A stretch of DNA of 64,000 bases from Anaerolineales bacterium (lineage in GTDB: Bacteria > Chloroflexota > Anaerolineae > Anaerolineales > Villigracilaceae): NCBI GenBank assembly GCA_019187665.1, contig JABARH010000003.1:62001-126000 (forward strand), written 5' to 3'. Of the stretch, positions 24,620-33,401 are shown piece after piece. Numbering within the stretch: the first letter of the stretch is position 1; the number at the start of each line of letters is the position of its first letter. The notes under the pieces are model-generated. The model did not search any database. It was not told the origin of the DNA and saw nothing but the letters and a program-made list of their open reading frames with translations. Position numbers and translations under genes: made by a program.

Positions 24620-25087
24620 ATGCAACTCCCTAATCACCCAACTATCTTTTCAATCACCGAAGAAGAACTCGACCTCGACGCCCTGCTCGACTCGATCACG
24701 CTTCATTCAACGGGAGCGGCGGCGATCTTTACCGGCATGGTTCGAGGAGTCACGAGTCGCGGCGATGCGCATGAGACTGTTTACCTTGAGTACGAAGCCT
24801 ACAAACCCATGGCCGAGGCAAAGATGAAGCAAGTCGCGGATGAGATTCGCGCCAGGTGGCAAACCATCGAGGGCATCGCCATCGTTCAGCGCATCGGACG
24901 TCTCTATCCGCGCACGCCGACCGTCCTGATCGCCTGCACCGCCGCGCACCGCGACACCGGAGTCTTCGAAGCCGCGCGCTACGGAATTGACCGCCTCAAA
25001 GAGATCGTCCCCGTTTGGAAAAAAGAAGTCGGTCCCAACGGCGAAGAATGGGTCGAGGGCGATTACATCCCGAAGCCGGGCGAGTAA
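24620..25087 (+). CDS. moaE: Molybdopterin synthase catalytic subunit MoaE
   Basis: 155 residues. Family wording: STGAAAIFTGMVRGVTSRGDAHETVYLEYEAYKPMAEAKMKQVADEI, IVQRIGRLYPRTPTVLIACTAAHRDTGVFEAARYGIDRLKEIVPVWKKEV; the KKE near the end holds the catalytic Lys that forms an adduct with the substrate. It accepts sulfur from the MoaD C-terminus. I use the ATG at 24620; upstream in-frame sequence is repeat-derived. Usual length is about 140-150, so this fits. Confidence 0.93.
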   Translation: MQLPNHPTIFSITEEELDLDALLDSITLHSTGAAAIFTGMVRGVTSRGDAHETVYLEYEAYKPMAEAKMKQVADEIRARWQTIEGIAIVQRIGRLYPRTPTVLIACTAAHRDTGVFEAARYGIDRLKEIVPVWKKEVGPNGEEWVEGDYIPKPGE

Positions 25088-25189
25088 AGCCAACGCACAG
25101 ATGGCGCGGGTTTTCCTTTTAAGAACTTTCGCTTGTTTGCAAGTCGACGCAGGAGAGCGCCTTTTACGCTCAAAGGATTCGGGGTCAGT

Positions 25190-25206
25190 CAGCGTTCTTA
25201 ACGCTG
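25190..25206. repeat. TCTCTA-type hairpin, variant with shortened loop (copy 7)
   Basis: CAGCG-TTCTTAA-CGCTG: same outer design (GCGTT...AACGC, followed by GGCTGCG) as other copies but the loop lacks the central CT. In the 238-base gap after moaE, which otherwise shows no gene. Confidence 0.55.
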
Positions 25207-25325
25207 GCTGCGGCAAAAGCCTTGCCTTTAAAAAATCCGCGCCTATCAGTGCAATCTGTGAAATTCGTGTACAAGAGACCAACTCACATCGGGTAAAATC
25301 AACCAACTTTTGGAGCAGCCACCTA

Positions 25326-25895
25326 ATGGAAATCAAACACTTCTTCCTTGAAACTGAGCGCCTCATCTTACGCGCCTTCCGTCCCAGCGACCTTGAATCA
25401 TTCCTCCCATTTCGCAACGATCCCGCCGTGGCGGAATACAAAGGCTGGGAACTGCCCTACTCGCACGAACGCGGCGCAGAATTCCTCGAGATGATGCGCA
25501 CCCGCCACCCCCTCGAAAGCGGACAGTGGTATCAAGCCGCCATCGTGACCAAAGACGAAAAGGAATTCATCGGCGACATCGCGCACATGTTCAAAAAAGA
25601 CGACCCGCGCCAGGTCTACATCGGTTGCACCGTTGCAAAAAAACACTGGCAAAAAGGATTCGGCGTTGAGGCGGTCCGCCGCCACCTCGAATGGCTCTTC
25701 GACGAGATCAACGTTCATCGCGTCATCGCCCGCACCGACGTGGAAAACGACGCCTCGATCAACACCCTCGAACGTCTCGGCTTACGCCGCGAGGCGCACT
25801 TCGTGCAAAATATCTGGTTGCACGGACGCTGGACGAGCGAATACCACTACGCCATGCTGGACCGCGAATGGGAGAAAATCAAATCCACTGCATAG
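25326..25895 (+). CDS. GNAT acetyltransferase, RimJ/RimL type
   Basis: 189 residues. LETERLILRAFRPSDLESFLPF at the start, YIGCTVAKKHWQKGFGVEAVRRHLEWLF (acetyl-CoA-binding turn QKGFGVEA) and VHRVIARTDVENDASINTLERLGLRREAHF at the end. Same broad family as 20209-20838 but clearly a different subgroup. Start at 25326 chosen because the family motif begins three residues later; the long open frame upstream is not needed. The 3' end overlaps the next gene by 28 bases. Confidence 0.88.
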   Translation: MEIKHFFLETERLILRAFRPSDLESFLPFRNDPAVAEYKGWELPYSHERGAEFLEMMRTRHPLESGQWYQAAIVTKDEKEFIGDIAHMFKKDDPRQVYIGCTVAKKHWQKGFGVEAVRRHLEWLFDEINVHRVIARTDVENDASINTLERLGLRREAHFVQNIWLHGRWTSEYHYAMLDREWEKIKSTA

Positions 25896-26947
25896 ATTGC
25901 GGACGCGCCTATCCTGAAAGCGGCGCGCCATATCGCTGTCCCGACTGCGGCGGACTGTTCGACTTTTCCCGCCCGCTGACATTCGACCCCGCCCAAGTGG
26001 ATTCGTCCCGCCGCGGGGTCTTTCGCTTCTCATCAACGTTCCTGCCTGCTTCTGCTTCGGATTCATTTTCCCTCGGCGAGGGAAACACGCCGCTGATCTG
26101 GAACGAAGCCTTTGGGCGCAAGGTCGCGTTCAAGTGTGAATATCAAAACCCGAGCGGCTCGTTCAAAGACCGCGGAACAGCCTCGCTGATCGCGTTTCTT
26201 AAATCGCGCGGCGTGACCGATGCCGTGGAAGATTCTTCCGGCAACGCGGGCGCGTCGTTTGCGGCATACGCGGCACGGGCGGGAATCAAAGCGAGGGTCC
26301 TTGTGCCCGAGTCTGCCTCGGGACCGAAGCGCAAACAAATTGAAGCCTACGGCGCGGAACTCGTGCCGATCCCGGGTCCGCGGTCGAGGGCATCTGAGGC
26401 GGCGGAAAAAGCCGCGCAAGGCGGAGCGATCTATGCCAGCCATGCGTATCTGCCGTTCAATTTACCGGGCTACGCGACCATCGCCTATGAAATTCACGAA
26501 CAACTTGGGCGCGCACCGGGAGCGGTCATTGTCCCAGCCGGGCAGGGCGGTCTTTTGCTCGGGGCGTGGAGAGGCTTCGAGGCGCTGAACCAGGCCGGGG
26601 CGTTGAAAGAAGCGCCAATGATGATCGGAGTCCAGGCGCAGGCGTGCAGTCCGTTGGTGAGTCAAAAGTCACGAGTCGAAGGTCAAACGTTGGCCGAAGG
26701 GGTGAAGGTTGCCAATCCGCTGAGGGCGAAGGCCGTGCAAGAGGCGGTCGTAAAAAGCGGCGGGATCTGGGTGAGGACGGCAGAAAAAGACATCCTGCCG
26801 GGGCGTGACGCTCTGGCGCGACGGGGGTTTTATGTAGAGCCAACCTCTGCGTTGGTTTGGACAGCATTGAAAGAAACACTTTCTTTTTTACCCGACCCGG
26901 TTGTGGTGATCTTGACCGGTGCGGGGCTGAAATTTTCAGGAACATGA
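25868..26947 (+). CDS. PLP-dependent threonine-synthase-like enzyme with zinc ribbon
   Basis: 359 residues. N-terminal Cys4 ribbon C8-x2-C11 and C24-x2-C27 (CIDCG, CPDCG), then the PLP fold: Lys 100 in NPSGSFKDRG forms the Schiff base, SSGNAGASFAAYAARAG binds the PLP ring region, and PAGQGGLLLG binds phosphate. This layout is that of class II threonine synthases (O-phosphohomoserine to threonine) and relatives such as cysteate synthase. A four-unit heptamer run encodes SQKSRVEGQ about residue 264-272. The start overlaps the acetyltransferase gene by 28 bases. Threonine synthase is likely but not certain. Confidence 0.82.
   Translation: MGENQIHCIDCGRAYPESGAPYRCPDCGGLFDFSRPLTFDPAQVDSSRRGVFRFSSTFLPASASDSFSLGEGNTPLIWNEAFGRKVAFKCEYQNPSGSFKDRGTASLIAFLKSRGVTDAVEDSSGNAGASFAAYAARAGIKARVLVPESASGPKRKQIEAYGAELVPIPGPRSRASEAAEKAAQGGAIYASHAYLPFNLPGYATIAYEIHEQLGRAPGAVIVPAGQGGLLLGAWRGFEALNQAGALKEAPMMIGVQAQACSPLVSQKSRVEGQTLAEGVKVANPLRAKAVQEAVVKSGGIWVRTAEKDILPGRDALARRGFYVEPTSALVWTALKETLSFLPDPVVVILTGAGLKFSGT
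26657..26686. repeat. Short heptamer run in frame in the PLP enzyme (AGTCAAA/AGTCACG/AGTCGAA)
   Basis: Four degenerate 7-base units in a surface-loop position just before TLAEGVKVANP. Confidence 0.65.
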
Positions 26948-26957
26948 CGGAGGCTGA

Positions 26958-28193
26958 ATGGAACGCATTGTTATTACCGGCACGGGGACGGTGAATCCGA
27001 TTGGGTTGAGCGTAAAAGAATCGTGGGAAAGCGCCACGCACGCCGTCTCGGGCGTGGGACCGATCACGCAATTTCCAACCGATGAATATCTTGTCAAGAT
27101 CGCCTGCGAAGTAAAGAACTTCAATCCCGAAAACTACATGGACCCGAAAGAGGTACGCCGCCGCGACCGCTATGAACATTTTTCGGCGGCGGCGGTGAAA
27201 GAGGCGCTGGAGCAATCCGGCTTGCAGGTGACCGAGAAAAATGCCGGGCGGATCGGCCTGGTCATCTCGGCGGCGATTGGTGGGTTGCAGTCGCTGGAGG
27301 AAGCCATCTTCACCGTGCGCGATTCAAGCCCGCGGCGCGTCAGCCCGTTTTTGATTCCGATGCTGATGCCAAACGGCGCGTCGGGACTGGCAGGCATTGA
27401 CCATGGAATTAAGGGACCGTCCATTTCGGTCGCCTCGGCGTGCGCTTCGGGTGCGGATGGAATCGGGACAGCCTGGATGATGCTCCGCAACGGGACGATT
27501 GACGCGGCGCTCGCAGGCGCGTCGGAGGCGCCGATCTGCCGTGCGGGCGTTGCCGCCTTTGACCGTGTCGGCGCCATGTCGCGCCGCAATGATGATTACT
27601 CGATGACTCCCCAGCCTTTCGATAAAAACCGTGACGGCTTGGTGATGGGCGAAGGCGCGGCTGTGCTTGTGTTGGAAACCGAATCGCATGCGAAGGCGCG
27701 CGGCGCGAACATCCTCGCCGAACTGGCGGGCTACGCCGCAACCGCAGACGCGTTCCACATCACCGCGCCGCACGAGACCGGCGCGGGTGGCGCGCGGGCA
27801 ATTCAACTCGCGCTTGAGTCGGCAAAGATCAATGTGGACGAGGTCGGTTACATCTCCGCGCACGGGACCGGCACCTCGCTCAACGATCTGTCCGAGACAA
27901 AGGCGGTCAAAGCCGCGTTCGGCGCGCAAGCCTATCAGACGCCCATCTCCTCCACCAAGTCCATGACCGGTCACATGATGGGCGCAACCGGCGCGCTCGA
28001 AGCCATCTTCTGCATTAATGCCATCCGCGAAGGTCTACTCCCGCCGACGGCGCATTATCAAACGCCCGATCCCGATTGCGACCTCGATTACATCCCGAAC
28101 ACGGCGCGCGAGAAAGAGATTGACGTGGCGATCAGCAACGCCTTCGGCTTCGGCGGTCACAACGCGGTATTGGTGATACGGAGATATGGGTGA
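26958..28193 (+). CDS. fabF: Beta-ketoacyl-ACP synthase II
   Basis: 411 residues, thiolase fold. Catalytic triad C162 (SVASACASGADGIG), H302 (SAHGTGTSLND), H339 (KSMTGHMMGATGA), with Lys 334 and the end loop NAFGFGGHNAVL all in place. Condenses acyl-ACP with malonyl-ACP in fatty acid elongation. GGAGG precedes the ATG. The last residues (IRRYG) and the stop codon are already part of a heptamer tract that continues into the gap, and a terminator follows. Could be a polyketide-type KAS, but length and motifs fit FabF well. Confidence 0.95.
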   Translation: MERIVITGTGTVNPIGLSVKESWESATHAVSGVGPITQFPTDEYLVKIACEVKNFNPENYMDPKEVRRRDRYEHFSAAAVKEALEQSGLQVTEKNAGRIGLVISAAIGGLQSLEEAIFTVRDSSPRRVSPFLIPMLMPNGASGLAGIDHGIKGPSISVASACASGADGIGTAWMMLRNGTIDAALAGASEAPICRAGVAAFDRVGAMSRRNDDYSMTPQPFDKNRDGLVMGEGAAVLVLETESHAKARGANILAELAGYAATADAFHITAPHETGAGGARAIQLALESAKINVDEVGYISAHGTGTSLNDLSETKAVKAAFGAQAYQTPISSTKSMTGHMMGATGALEAIFCINAIREGLLPPTAHYQTPDPDCDLDYIPNTAREKEIDVAISNAFGFGGHNAVLVIRRYG

Positions 28194-28267
28194 GGGGTGA
28201 TACGTGAGGAGTGATACGTGAGGAGTGATGAGTGAGGTGCGAGGAGTGATGCGTGAGGAGTGATTGA
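28187..28267. repeat. Heptamer tandem tract (GGAGTGA/TACGTGA)
   Basis: About eleven units alternating GGAGTGA with TACGTGA or TGCGTGA. Starts within the final codons of fabF. Confidence 0.92.
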
Positions 28268-28269
28268 CG

Positions 28270-28311
28270 AGGATCTTGCGGGTGGGTTGCGCGAGGTCCT
28301 TTTTTTCTTTT
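28270..28311 (+). terminator. Rho-independent terminator after fabF
   Basis: AGGATCTTGCG pairs with CGCGAGGTCCT (11 bp, two G-U) across a 9-base loop and is followed by a run TTTTTTCTTTT. Confidence 0.85.
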
Positions 28312-28445
28312 CTCTACCGTACATGAGAAGATTTTTACCGCAAAGCACGCTAAGGTCGCCAAGTTAAAAAGGTTTTCTTTGCGTTCACTTCGGCTTCGCT
28401 CAGTACAGGCTTTGCGGGCGTAGCGGTGCAAATGTACGGTAGAGA
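28311..28445. repeat. Repeat with perfect 14-bp terminal inverted repeats TCTCTACCGTACAT, carrying a nested insertion
   Basis: Ends TCTCTACCGTACAT and ATGTACGGTAGAGA are exact reverse complements. Inside, TTCACTTCGGCTTCGCTCAG (start of a 26-base piece, 28384-28409) is flanked by two copies of CTTTGCG (28377-28383, 28410-28416) and is absent from the copy at 1438-1525. No open frame of note. Confidence 0.85.
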
Positions 28446-28469
28446 GTTTTTCTTTGTCCTCGCTCGCGG

Positions 28470-28475
28470 TAAAAT
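28470..28475 (+). promoter_or_regulatory. -10 like TAAAAT directly ahead of the adenosine deaminase ATG
   Basis: TAAAAT ends 6 bases before the ATG; no ribosome site in between, suggesting a leaderless transcript. Confidence 0.5.
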
Positions 28476-28481
28476 AGATAT

Positions 28482-29501
28482 ATGATCTCCTCCGACCTGC
28501 CGCTGATTGACCTGCACCGTCACCTCGACGGCAATGTGCGCCTGCAAACTGTCCTCGACCTGGGGCGCAAACATAACATCTTCCTCCCCGCATGGGACGT
28601 GGAGTCGCTCCGCCCGTATGTGCAGGTCACGACTCCGCAACCGGGCATCATGGCATTCATCGCAAAATTCAAATTGCCGATGGATGTCCTCGCAGATTAC
28701 GAAGCCTGCCGCCGCGTTGCCTATGAAAACGTGGAGGATGCAAAGAACGAGGGGATGGATTATGTCGAATTGCGATTCAGCCCGTGGTTCATGGCTGAAT
28801 CGCATGCGCTTCACGCCGACGGGGTGGTGGAGGCGGTCGTGGACGGGACTCAGTCGGGTCAGCACGATTTCGGCCTCCGCACGAATTTGATCGGCATCAT
28901 TAGCCGCACATTTGGTCCCGAAACGTGCATGAAAGAATTGGAATCCCTGCTTACACAGCGCGAACACATCGCCGCGTTCGACCTGGCTGGCGACGAGGCA
29001 AATTTCCCCGCAACATTATTCATCGAACATTTCAAGCGCGCCCGTGATGCAGGCTGGCAAATTACCGTCCACGCGGGCGAGGTGGACGGTCCGCAAAGTG
29101 TTTGGTCTGCCATCCGCGATCTCGGCGCGAGACGACTCGGTCACGCCATCCGCTCAATCGAAGACCCAACCTTGCTGGATTATCTGGCGGAAAATAAAAT
29201 CGGCGTGGAAAACAATCTCACCAGCAACGTGCAGACCAGTTGCGTTCCCGATTATCCAAGTCATCCATTAAAACTCTTCCTCGAGCGCGGCATCCTCGCC
29301 ACCCTCAACACCGACGACCCCGGTATCAGCGGCATTGACCTGCCCTACGAGTACAACGTCGCCGCGCCAAAGGCGGGACTGACAAATGAACAAATCCGGC
29401 AGGCGCAGAAGAATGCGCTGGAAATTGCGTTTTTATCGGATGAAGAGAAAATAAATCTGGCGAATAAAAAACGTCAGGCTAAAAGCCCGACCCGCGAATG
29501 A
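28482..29501 (+). CDS. add: Adenosine deaminase
   Basis: 339 residues, amidohydrolase TIM barrel. Zinc and catalytic residues visible: H12 and H14 (LHRHLDG), H197 with Glu 200 (TVHAGEVD), H221 (RLGHAI), D278-D279 (LNTDDPGISG). Converts adenosine (or deoxyadenosine) to inosine in purine salvage. Length matches bacterial Add. Related adenine or aminofutalosine deaminases share this fold, but the VHAGE and NTDDP wording fits adenosine deaminase. Probably leaderless. The last 15 residues (INLANKKRQAKSPTRE) are unusually basic. Confidence 0.9.
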   Translation: MISSDLPLIDLHRHLDGNVRLQTVLDLGRKHNIFLPAWDVESLRPYVQVTTPQPGIMAFIAKFKLPMDVLADYEACRRVAYENVEDAKNEGMDYVELRFSPWFMAESHALHADGVVEAVVDGTQSGQHDFGLRTNLIGIISRTFGPETCMKELESLLTQREHIAAFDLAGDEANFPATLFIEHFKRARDAGWQITVHAGEVDGPQSVWSAIRDLGARRLGHAIRSIEDPTLLDYLAENKIGVENNLTSNVQTSCVPDYPSHPLKLFLERGILATLNTDDPGISGIDLPYEYNVAAPKAGLTNEQIRQAQKNALEIAFLSDEEKINLANKKRQAKSPTRE

Positions 29502-29520
29502 ATTTGACAGAGGCTGGGCT

Positions 29521-30558
29521 TCATTCATCGCACAATCTTCGCGCGATCTGCCGGTCGGTCTTTCCCATCGGCAAATTATCCAACTCGGAAATTTTCACCC
29601 ATTTTAGGTTTCCTTTTTTAGGCGTCTCGATCAATTCGCAATGAAACGCATGGACAGTGACTCGAAAATGGCTGTACGCGTGTTGAACAGTCGTCAGCAT
29701 CCCGTCCGAGCGGAGTTTCAGTCCGTATCCCGCTCGAAGCGTTTTGACCAGCCCTTTCTGCGGATCGCCTGCCACTTCTCCGTTTGGAAATTCCCACATC
29801 CCGCCGAGCAATCCTTTCGAAGGTCGCTTCGCCAGCAGGACTCGTCCACGCTGACGAATCGCCGCCGCCGCATGGACAACATGCGGGACGTCCGTCTTTG
29901 GCTTTAACACAGGGCGCTGTTCCTGCACTCCCAGTTTTTGCGCCTCGCACTCCCCCATTAATGGACAAATCAAACAGCGCGGATTCTTCGGCAGGCAGAT
30001 GGTCGCGCCGAGGTCCATCATGGCTTGGTTGAAATCGCCCGCTTTTCCCTTCGGCAGATTCTTCGCGGCGAGATTCCAAAGCAATCTTTCGCCCTCGGTC
30101 GAGTCGGCGGGAATGTTCACGTTGAACAAACGCGTATACACGCGGCGCAAGTTAGCATCGAGAAGCGGTTCGTCGAGACCAAAGGCAATCGAGGCGATCG
30201 CGCCGGCGGTGTAACGTCCGATGCCCGGCAACTTGCGAAGTTCATCCACTGCATGCGGCAGTTTCCCGCTGTATTCATCTACAATCATTTGCGCGGCTTT
30301 ACGGAGATTACGGGCACGCGAGTAATAACCCAATCCCTCCCAGGCATTCAAAACTGATTGTTCGGTTGCCTTCGCCAATGCCCGCACGGATGGGAATGTG
30401 TCCATCCATCGCTTGAAATACGGAATGACCGTTTCGACGCGCGTCTGCTGGAGCATGATCTCCGAAACCCAGACCGCGTACGGGTCGGTGTGTCCGCGCC
30501 AGGGCATAACACGCGCATTTTTTGAGTACCACTTGAGGAGTTTGGAAGCGATGTTCAT
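29521..30558 (-). CDS. mutY: A/G-specific adenine DNA glycosylase MutY
   Basis: 345 residues. Catalytic Glu 33 in SEIMLQQTRVETVIPYF, helix-hairpin-helix LPGIGRYTAGA (110-120) and Asp 134 (LLDANLRRV), iron-sulfur Cys 188, 195, 198, 204 (C-x6-C-x2-C-x5-C), and a C-terminal NUDIX-like domain (HAAAAIRQRGRVLLAKRPSKGLLGGMWEFP) that reads 8-oxoguanine. Removes A mispaired with 8-oxoG. The start is the ATG at 30558, which overlaps the stop of the upstream glycosyltransferase gene (ATGA); in-frame sequence further upstream is antisense to that gene. Confidence 0.95.
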   Translation of the reverse strand: MNIASKLLKWYSKNARVMPWRGHTDPYAVWVSEIMLQQTRVETVIPYFKRWMDTFPSVRALAKATEQSVLNAWEGLGYYSRARNLRKAAQMIVDEYSGKLPHAVDELRKLPGIGRYTAGAIASIAFGLDEPLLDANLRRVYTRLFNVNIPADSTEGERLLWNLAAKNLPKGKAGDFNQAMMDLGATICLPKNPRCLICPLMGECEAQKLGVQEQRPVLKPKTDVPHVVHAAAAIRQRGRVLLAKRPSKGLLGGMWEFPNGEVAGDPQKGLVKTLRAGYGLKLRSDGMLTTVQHAYSHFRVTVHAFHCELIETPKKGNLKWVKISELDNLPMGKTDRQIARRLCDE

Positions 30559-32999
30559 GGGGTCGAACAAAGATCCGTCAAATTTCCATTGGTATATGTC
30601 AAACCATCTTTGAGGAAGATGATCATTTTCACTTCGATGTATCTGTCGCGTTGGCACCCCAGGAGGTACGCGTCCGCCGCGTTCGGGAAGGGCTGAGCGC
30701 CTTTCATCGGCAGGACTGCAAGTTTCATATCGCCGGGGACGAGGAAATAAAACCCCGTGCGCGGATAATCGCGCGGGGCATACGCGGGCGAGGGGTTTGT
30801 GGAGGGCAAGCCGTCGTTGCGTCCAAAATAACGCGGGTAGAGGACTCGGCCGGTCAAGGTTGCGGCGCCGGGTTGGGCGAGGAAGGATTCGATTTGTGAT
30901 GCGCTCACGTTGTAGGAATCGAAGCAGGAGAGGTCTGCACAAAGGGATGCAATCTGATTGGCGCTGGCGTGTTCAGCGAGGCTGGGCAGGGAACCCGCAA
31001 GGAGCAGGGCGCACGCGACGAGGATCGCGCGCGCGGGCGAAACCGGACGGCGAGGCGAGGCAGGTTCGGGGTCGGAGGAGAGGCGCAGGCTGTCCACGTT
31101 GAAGAGGGTCAGGAGTCCGGTCAAAATTTCCACGGAGCCGATTCCAAAATAAAAATACGAGACCCAGTCGGCGGGGAAAATATATCGCCAGCCGGAGATG
31201 CGCGCCAGGCTGGTGGAGGCGGTGTAGAAAATGAAAAAGATCAGCGGCAGGAGTCCCAGCCAGCGCAGGCGTTTCCACGCGGCGGCGAGACCGAGGGCGA
31301 TGACAAGCAAATAGATAAAAATGAGGAACTGGTTAAGCGGCGTGAGATATGTTTTCCATTCAAACCAGTACACGTGGAGCGGCGCGGTGAGACCGTCGTA
31401 GCGGGCGAAGATCGGCAGGACGAGCAACGCGTCAATGGTGTTGGCGAGGAAATGGTTGGCAATAAAATACGCCACGTAGGCGGGACGCTGGAGGATGATG
31501 TCGAGAATGCGCGCGCTGATTTCATCCGGTGTTTGCCCGACGAAGAGTCCATTGTTGGAAGTGGGCGTGCCGCCGCTGTACAAACTGGCGACCATCAGGA
31601 TTTGCGCCGGGTCGTCGAGCGAGGCTTGGCCGGTGACCGCGTAATTTCGCGCCAGCCAGGGCGAGACGGCGAGGATCATGCCAAGGGCAAAGATAACGGA
31701 GTTGAGAATCCAGCGTTTCCAATCGGGCCAGAGGCTGAGGAGCGCAAGCAGAATAATGCCCGGTGCAAGGAAAGCAGATTGAGTCCGCAGGAGGAGCAGT
31801 ATGCCGAGAGCGCCGCCGCCAATGAAGGCAAATAAATTTGAGCCGCGTTTGTCTTTGAGCCAGCGCAGAATTAAAAGAAGATATGCGGCGAGCGCGAGCG
31901 TGGTGACAAAGTCGGCGAGGAGCATTTTGCTGTTGACCACGCGCGTCTCGGAGGAGACCCATAGGCTGGTGAGCTCGCGGAAGATGGCGAGCAGGGCAAC
32001 AATCACACCGGCGGCGCGACTGTGGAGTCGCTTCGCGAGGAAATACAACACGACCGGAAACAGCGCGAGGAGCAGAGTCTGACCGAAGACGATACGTCCG
32101 TAATCCTGACCGAACAACGCATGCAATCCTGTTAAGAGGAGAATGTACAACGGGCGCGGAGGAATCTCGCGCAGGAAACCGTTGCCCGCGAGCAGGCTTT
32201 GTGCGGCAGAGTCGTACAGGACCGCGTCGGAGTTGGGCAGGGGCTGATTCGTCGGCGGTTGAATCGGCGCGTAGGAACTGTTCTTCAAAATCGAAAGCGG
32301 CACGGACATCCACATCATAACGGCGAGGAGCCACAGCACGAGGGAGATCATCGTATCGGAGCGGCGAGGCTCGCGCAAAATACTGCGGAAAAGAAAAAAG
32401 AATCCGATCAATAATGCCAGGGCAAACTGCCAGCCCAGAATTGGGACGCCGGGCTCAGCCCAGTAGCTTGTGTCTTCGGTGATTCCCAAACCCGTGAAGT
32501 GGACGGTCGCCCAAACGACCATGAAGATGCAGAGGAAAATCGCGGCGGGGCGAATCAGACTCTTTTGCGCTTTGAGGTTTTCGAAATGGATTCCATGTAT
32601 GATCCAAGCCAGCCAGAAGATGGATTGTCCCGAAAGAACAATGAGGTAGATCAAGACGGGTTGTGCGCGGACGAGGTAGGAGGCGGTCGTTTCGGGGGCG
32701 AGGTAACGCAGGAGGAACAGAATCAGGCCGGAGGTGAGGAAAAGAAGCGCGGCAAGAGTCAGCGCGACGCGAAAAAGCCCGGGGCGGGCGGCTGGGTTCA
32801 GCCAGCGCATCCGCCAATTCACATTTCGAGCGCGCAGGAACAGCCAGGTCAGCGAGGCGAGGATGAACACGAGCAAGCCCGCCAGTGTGAGGCGCGCGGG
32901 CGAAAGCCCCTCGCCGGGAATCGCAAGCAACGCGGCGAGGGCAGCGAGTCCCTCGACAATGCACAGGAAAAAAAATCGGAACCAGAGACGATCAGGCAT
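30555..32999 (-). CDS. Large GT-C type membrane glycosyltransferase
   Basis: 814 residues with roughly 16-18 membrane helices. Acidic motif DAVLYDSAAQSLLAGNGFLREIPPRPLY after the seventh helix resembles the catalytic loop region of ArnT/PMT-like enzymes, but it lies unusually far in (about residue 265), because some 250 residues with seven helices precede it. A soluble C-terminal part (about 680-814) contains CADLSCFDSYNVSASQIESFL and two to three Cys. I start at the ATG at 32999 (MPDRLWFRFF): the 12 residues further upstream are encoded by a dispersed repeat. Lipid- or protein-glycosylation is likely, acceptor unknown. Confidence 0.75.
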   Translation of the reverse strand: MPDRLWFRFFFLCIVEGLAALAALLAIPGEGLSPARLTLAGLLVFILASLTWLFLRARNVNWRMRWLNPAARPGLFRVALTLAALLFLTSGLILFLLRYLAPETTASYLVRAQPVLIYLIVLSGQSIFWLAWIIHGIHFENLKAQKSLIRPAAIFLCIFMVVWATVHFTGLGITEDTSYWAEPGVPILGWQFALALLIGFFFLFRSILREPRRSDTMISLVLWLLAVMMWMSVPLSILKNSSYAPIQPPTNQPLPNSDAVLYDSAAQSLLAGNGFLREIPPRPLYILLLTGLHALFGQDYGRIVFGQTLLLALFPVVLYFLAKRLHSRAAGVIVALLAIFRELTSLWVSSETRVVNSKMLLADFVTTLALAAYLLLILRWLKDKRGSNLFAFIGGGALGILLLLRTQSAFLAPGIILLALLSLWPDWKRWILNSVIFALGMILAVSPWLARNYAVTGQASLDDPAQILMVASLYSGGTPTSNNGLFVGQTPDEISARILDIILQRPAYVAYFIANHFLANTIDALLVLPIFARYDGLTAPLHVYWFEWKTYLTPLNQFLIFIYLLVIALGLAAAWKRLRWLGLLPLIFFIFYTASTSLARISGWRYIFPADWVSYFYFGIGSVEILTGLLTLFNVDSLRLSSDPEPASPRRPVSPARAILVACALLLAGSLPSLAEHASANQIASLCADLSCFDSYNVSASQIESFLAQPGAATLTGRVLYPRYFGRNDGLPSTNPSPAYAPRDYPRTGFYFLVPGDMKLAVLPMKGAQPFPNAADAYLLGCQRDRYIEVKMIIFLKDGLTYTNGNLTDLCSTP

Positions 33000-33080
33000 G
33001 AGAAAAAAATCAGCCACAGATCTCACCGATGACACAGAGACGATCTGTGAAATCTGCGTAATCTGTGGCGAAGATTAAAA
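33000..33080. repeat. Heptad-type dispersed repeat (ATCTGTGAAATCTGCGTAATC)
   Basis: CACAGATCTCACCGATGACA and later ATCTGTGAAATCTGCG, ATCTGTGGC: repeated ACAGAT/ATCTGTG words as inverted arms. Similar words recur at 25247-25270 and 58872-58925. Non-coding gap between two minus-strand genes. Confidence 0.6.
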
Positions 33081-33090
33081 ACCGCGCCGG

Positions 33091-33393
33091 TCAGAACTGA
33101 AACCCGCCGCGCGCGGGAACTACTTTATGCGAGTAATTTCTGACGAAGGAAAATAACTGCTCCGAAAGGCGCAGCCAATCTGCCGAGGCCAAAATGCGCT
33201 GCGCGCCCGCCGCATCGGGGGCGATTAGCGCCACCTGAATTTGCGGATGACCGCCATAAATGGTGGCCCAGGCCTCGACCGGCTGTAAACCGAGGCGTTG
33301 GACGCCAGGCACAAATTCGCCGATCACGAATTCGAAATATTCCTGTTCGCGTTCGGGAGAAATATCCCAGGTCATAATGACTTTGGCAGACAC
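33091..33393 (-). CDS. Small hypothetical protein, dimeric alpha/beta-barrel style
   Basis: 100 residues. VIMTWDISPEREQEYFEFVIGEFVPGVQRLGLQPVEAWATIYG-style strand-helix-strand, then QVALIAPDAAGAQRILASADWLRLSEQLFSFV, similar in build to NIPSNAP or EthD-like ferredoxin-fold proteins. No catalytic residue can be named. It follows the MBL hydrolase by 8 bases and is surely cotranscribed with it. Confidence 0.65.
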   Translation of the reverse strand: MSAKVIMTWDISPEREQEYFEFVIGEFVPGVQRLGLQPVEAWATIYGGHPQIQVALIAPDAAGAQRILASADWLRLSEQLFSFVRNYSHKVVPARGGFQF

Positions 33394-33401
33394 CGTATCT
33401 C

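Noticed and set aside
24987..25325. N-terminal extension of the 25326 acetyltransferase
   Set aside because: The open frame upstream overlaps moaE and a repeat-like gap; the family N-terminus begins at 25326.
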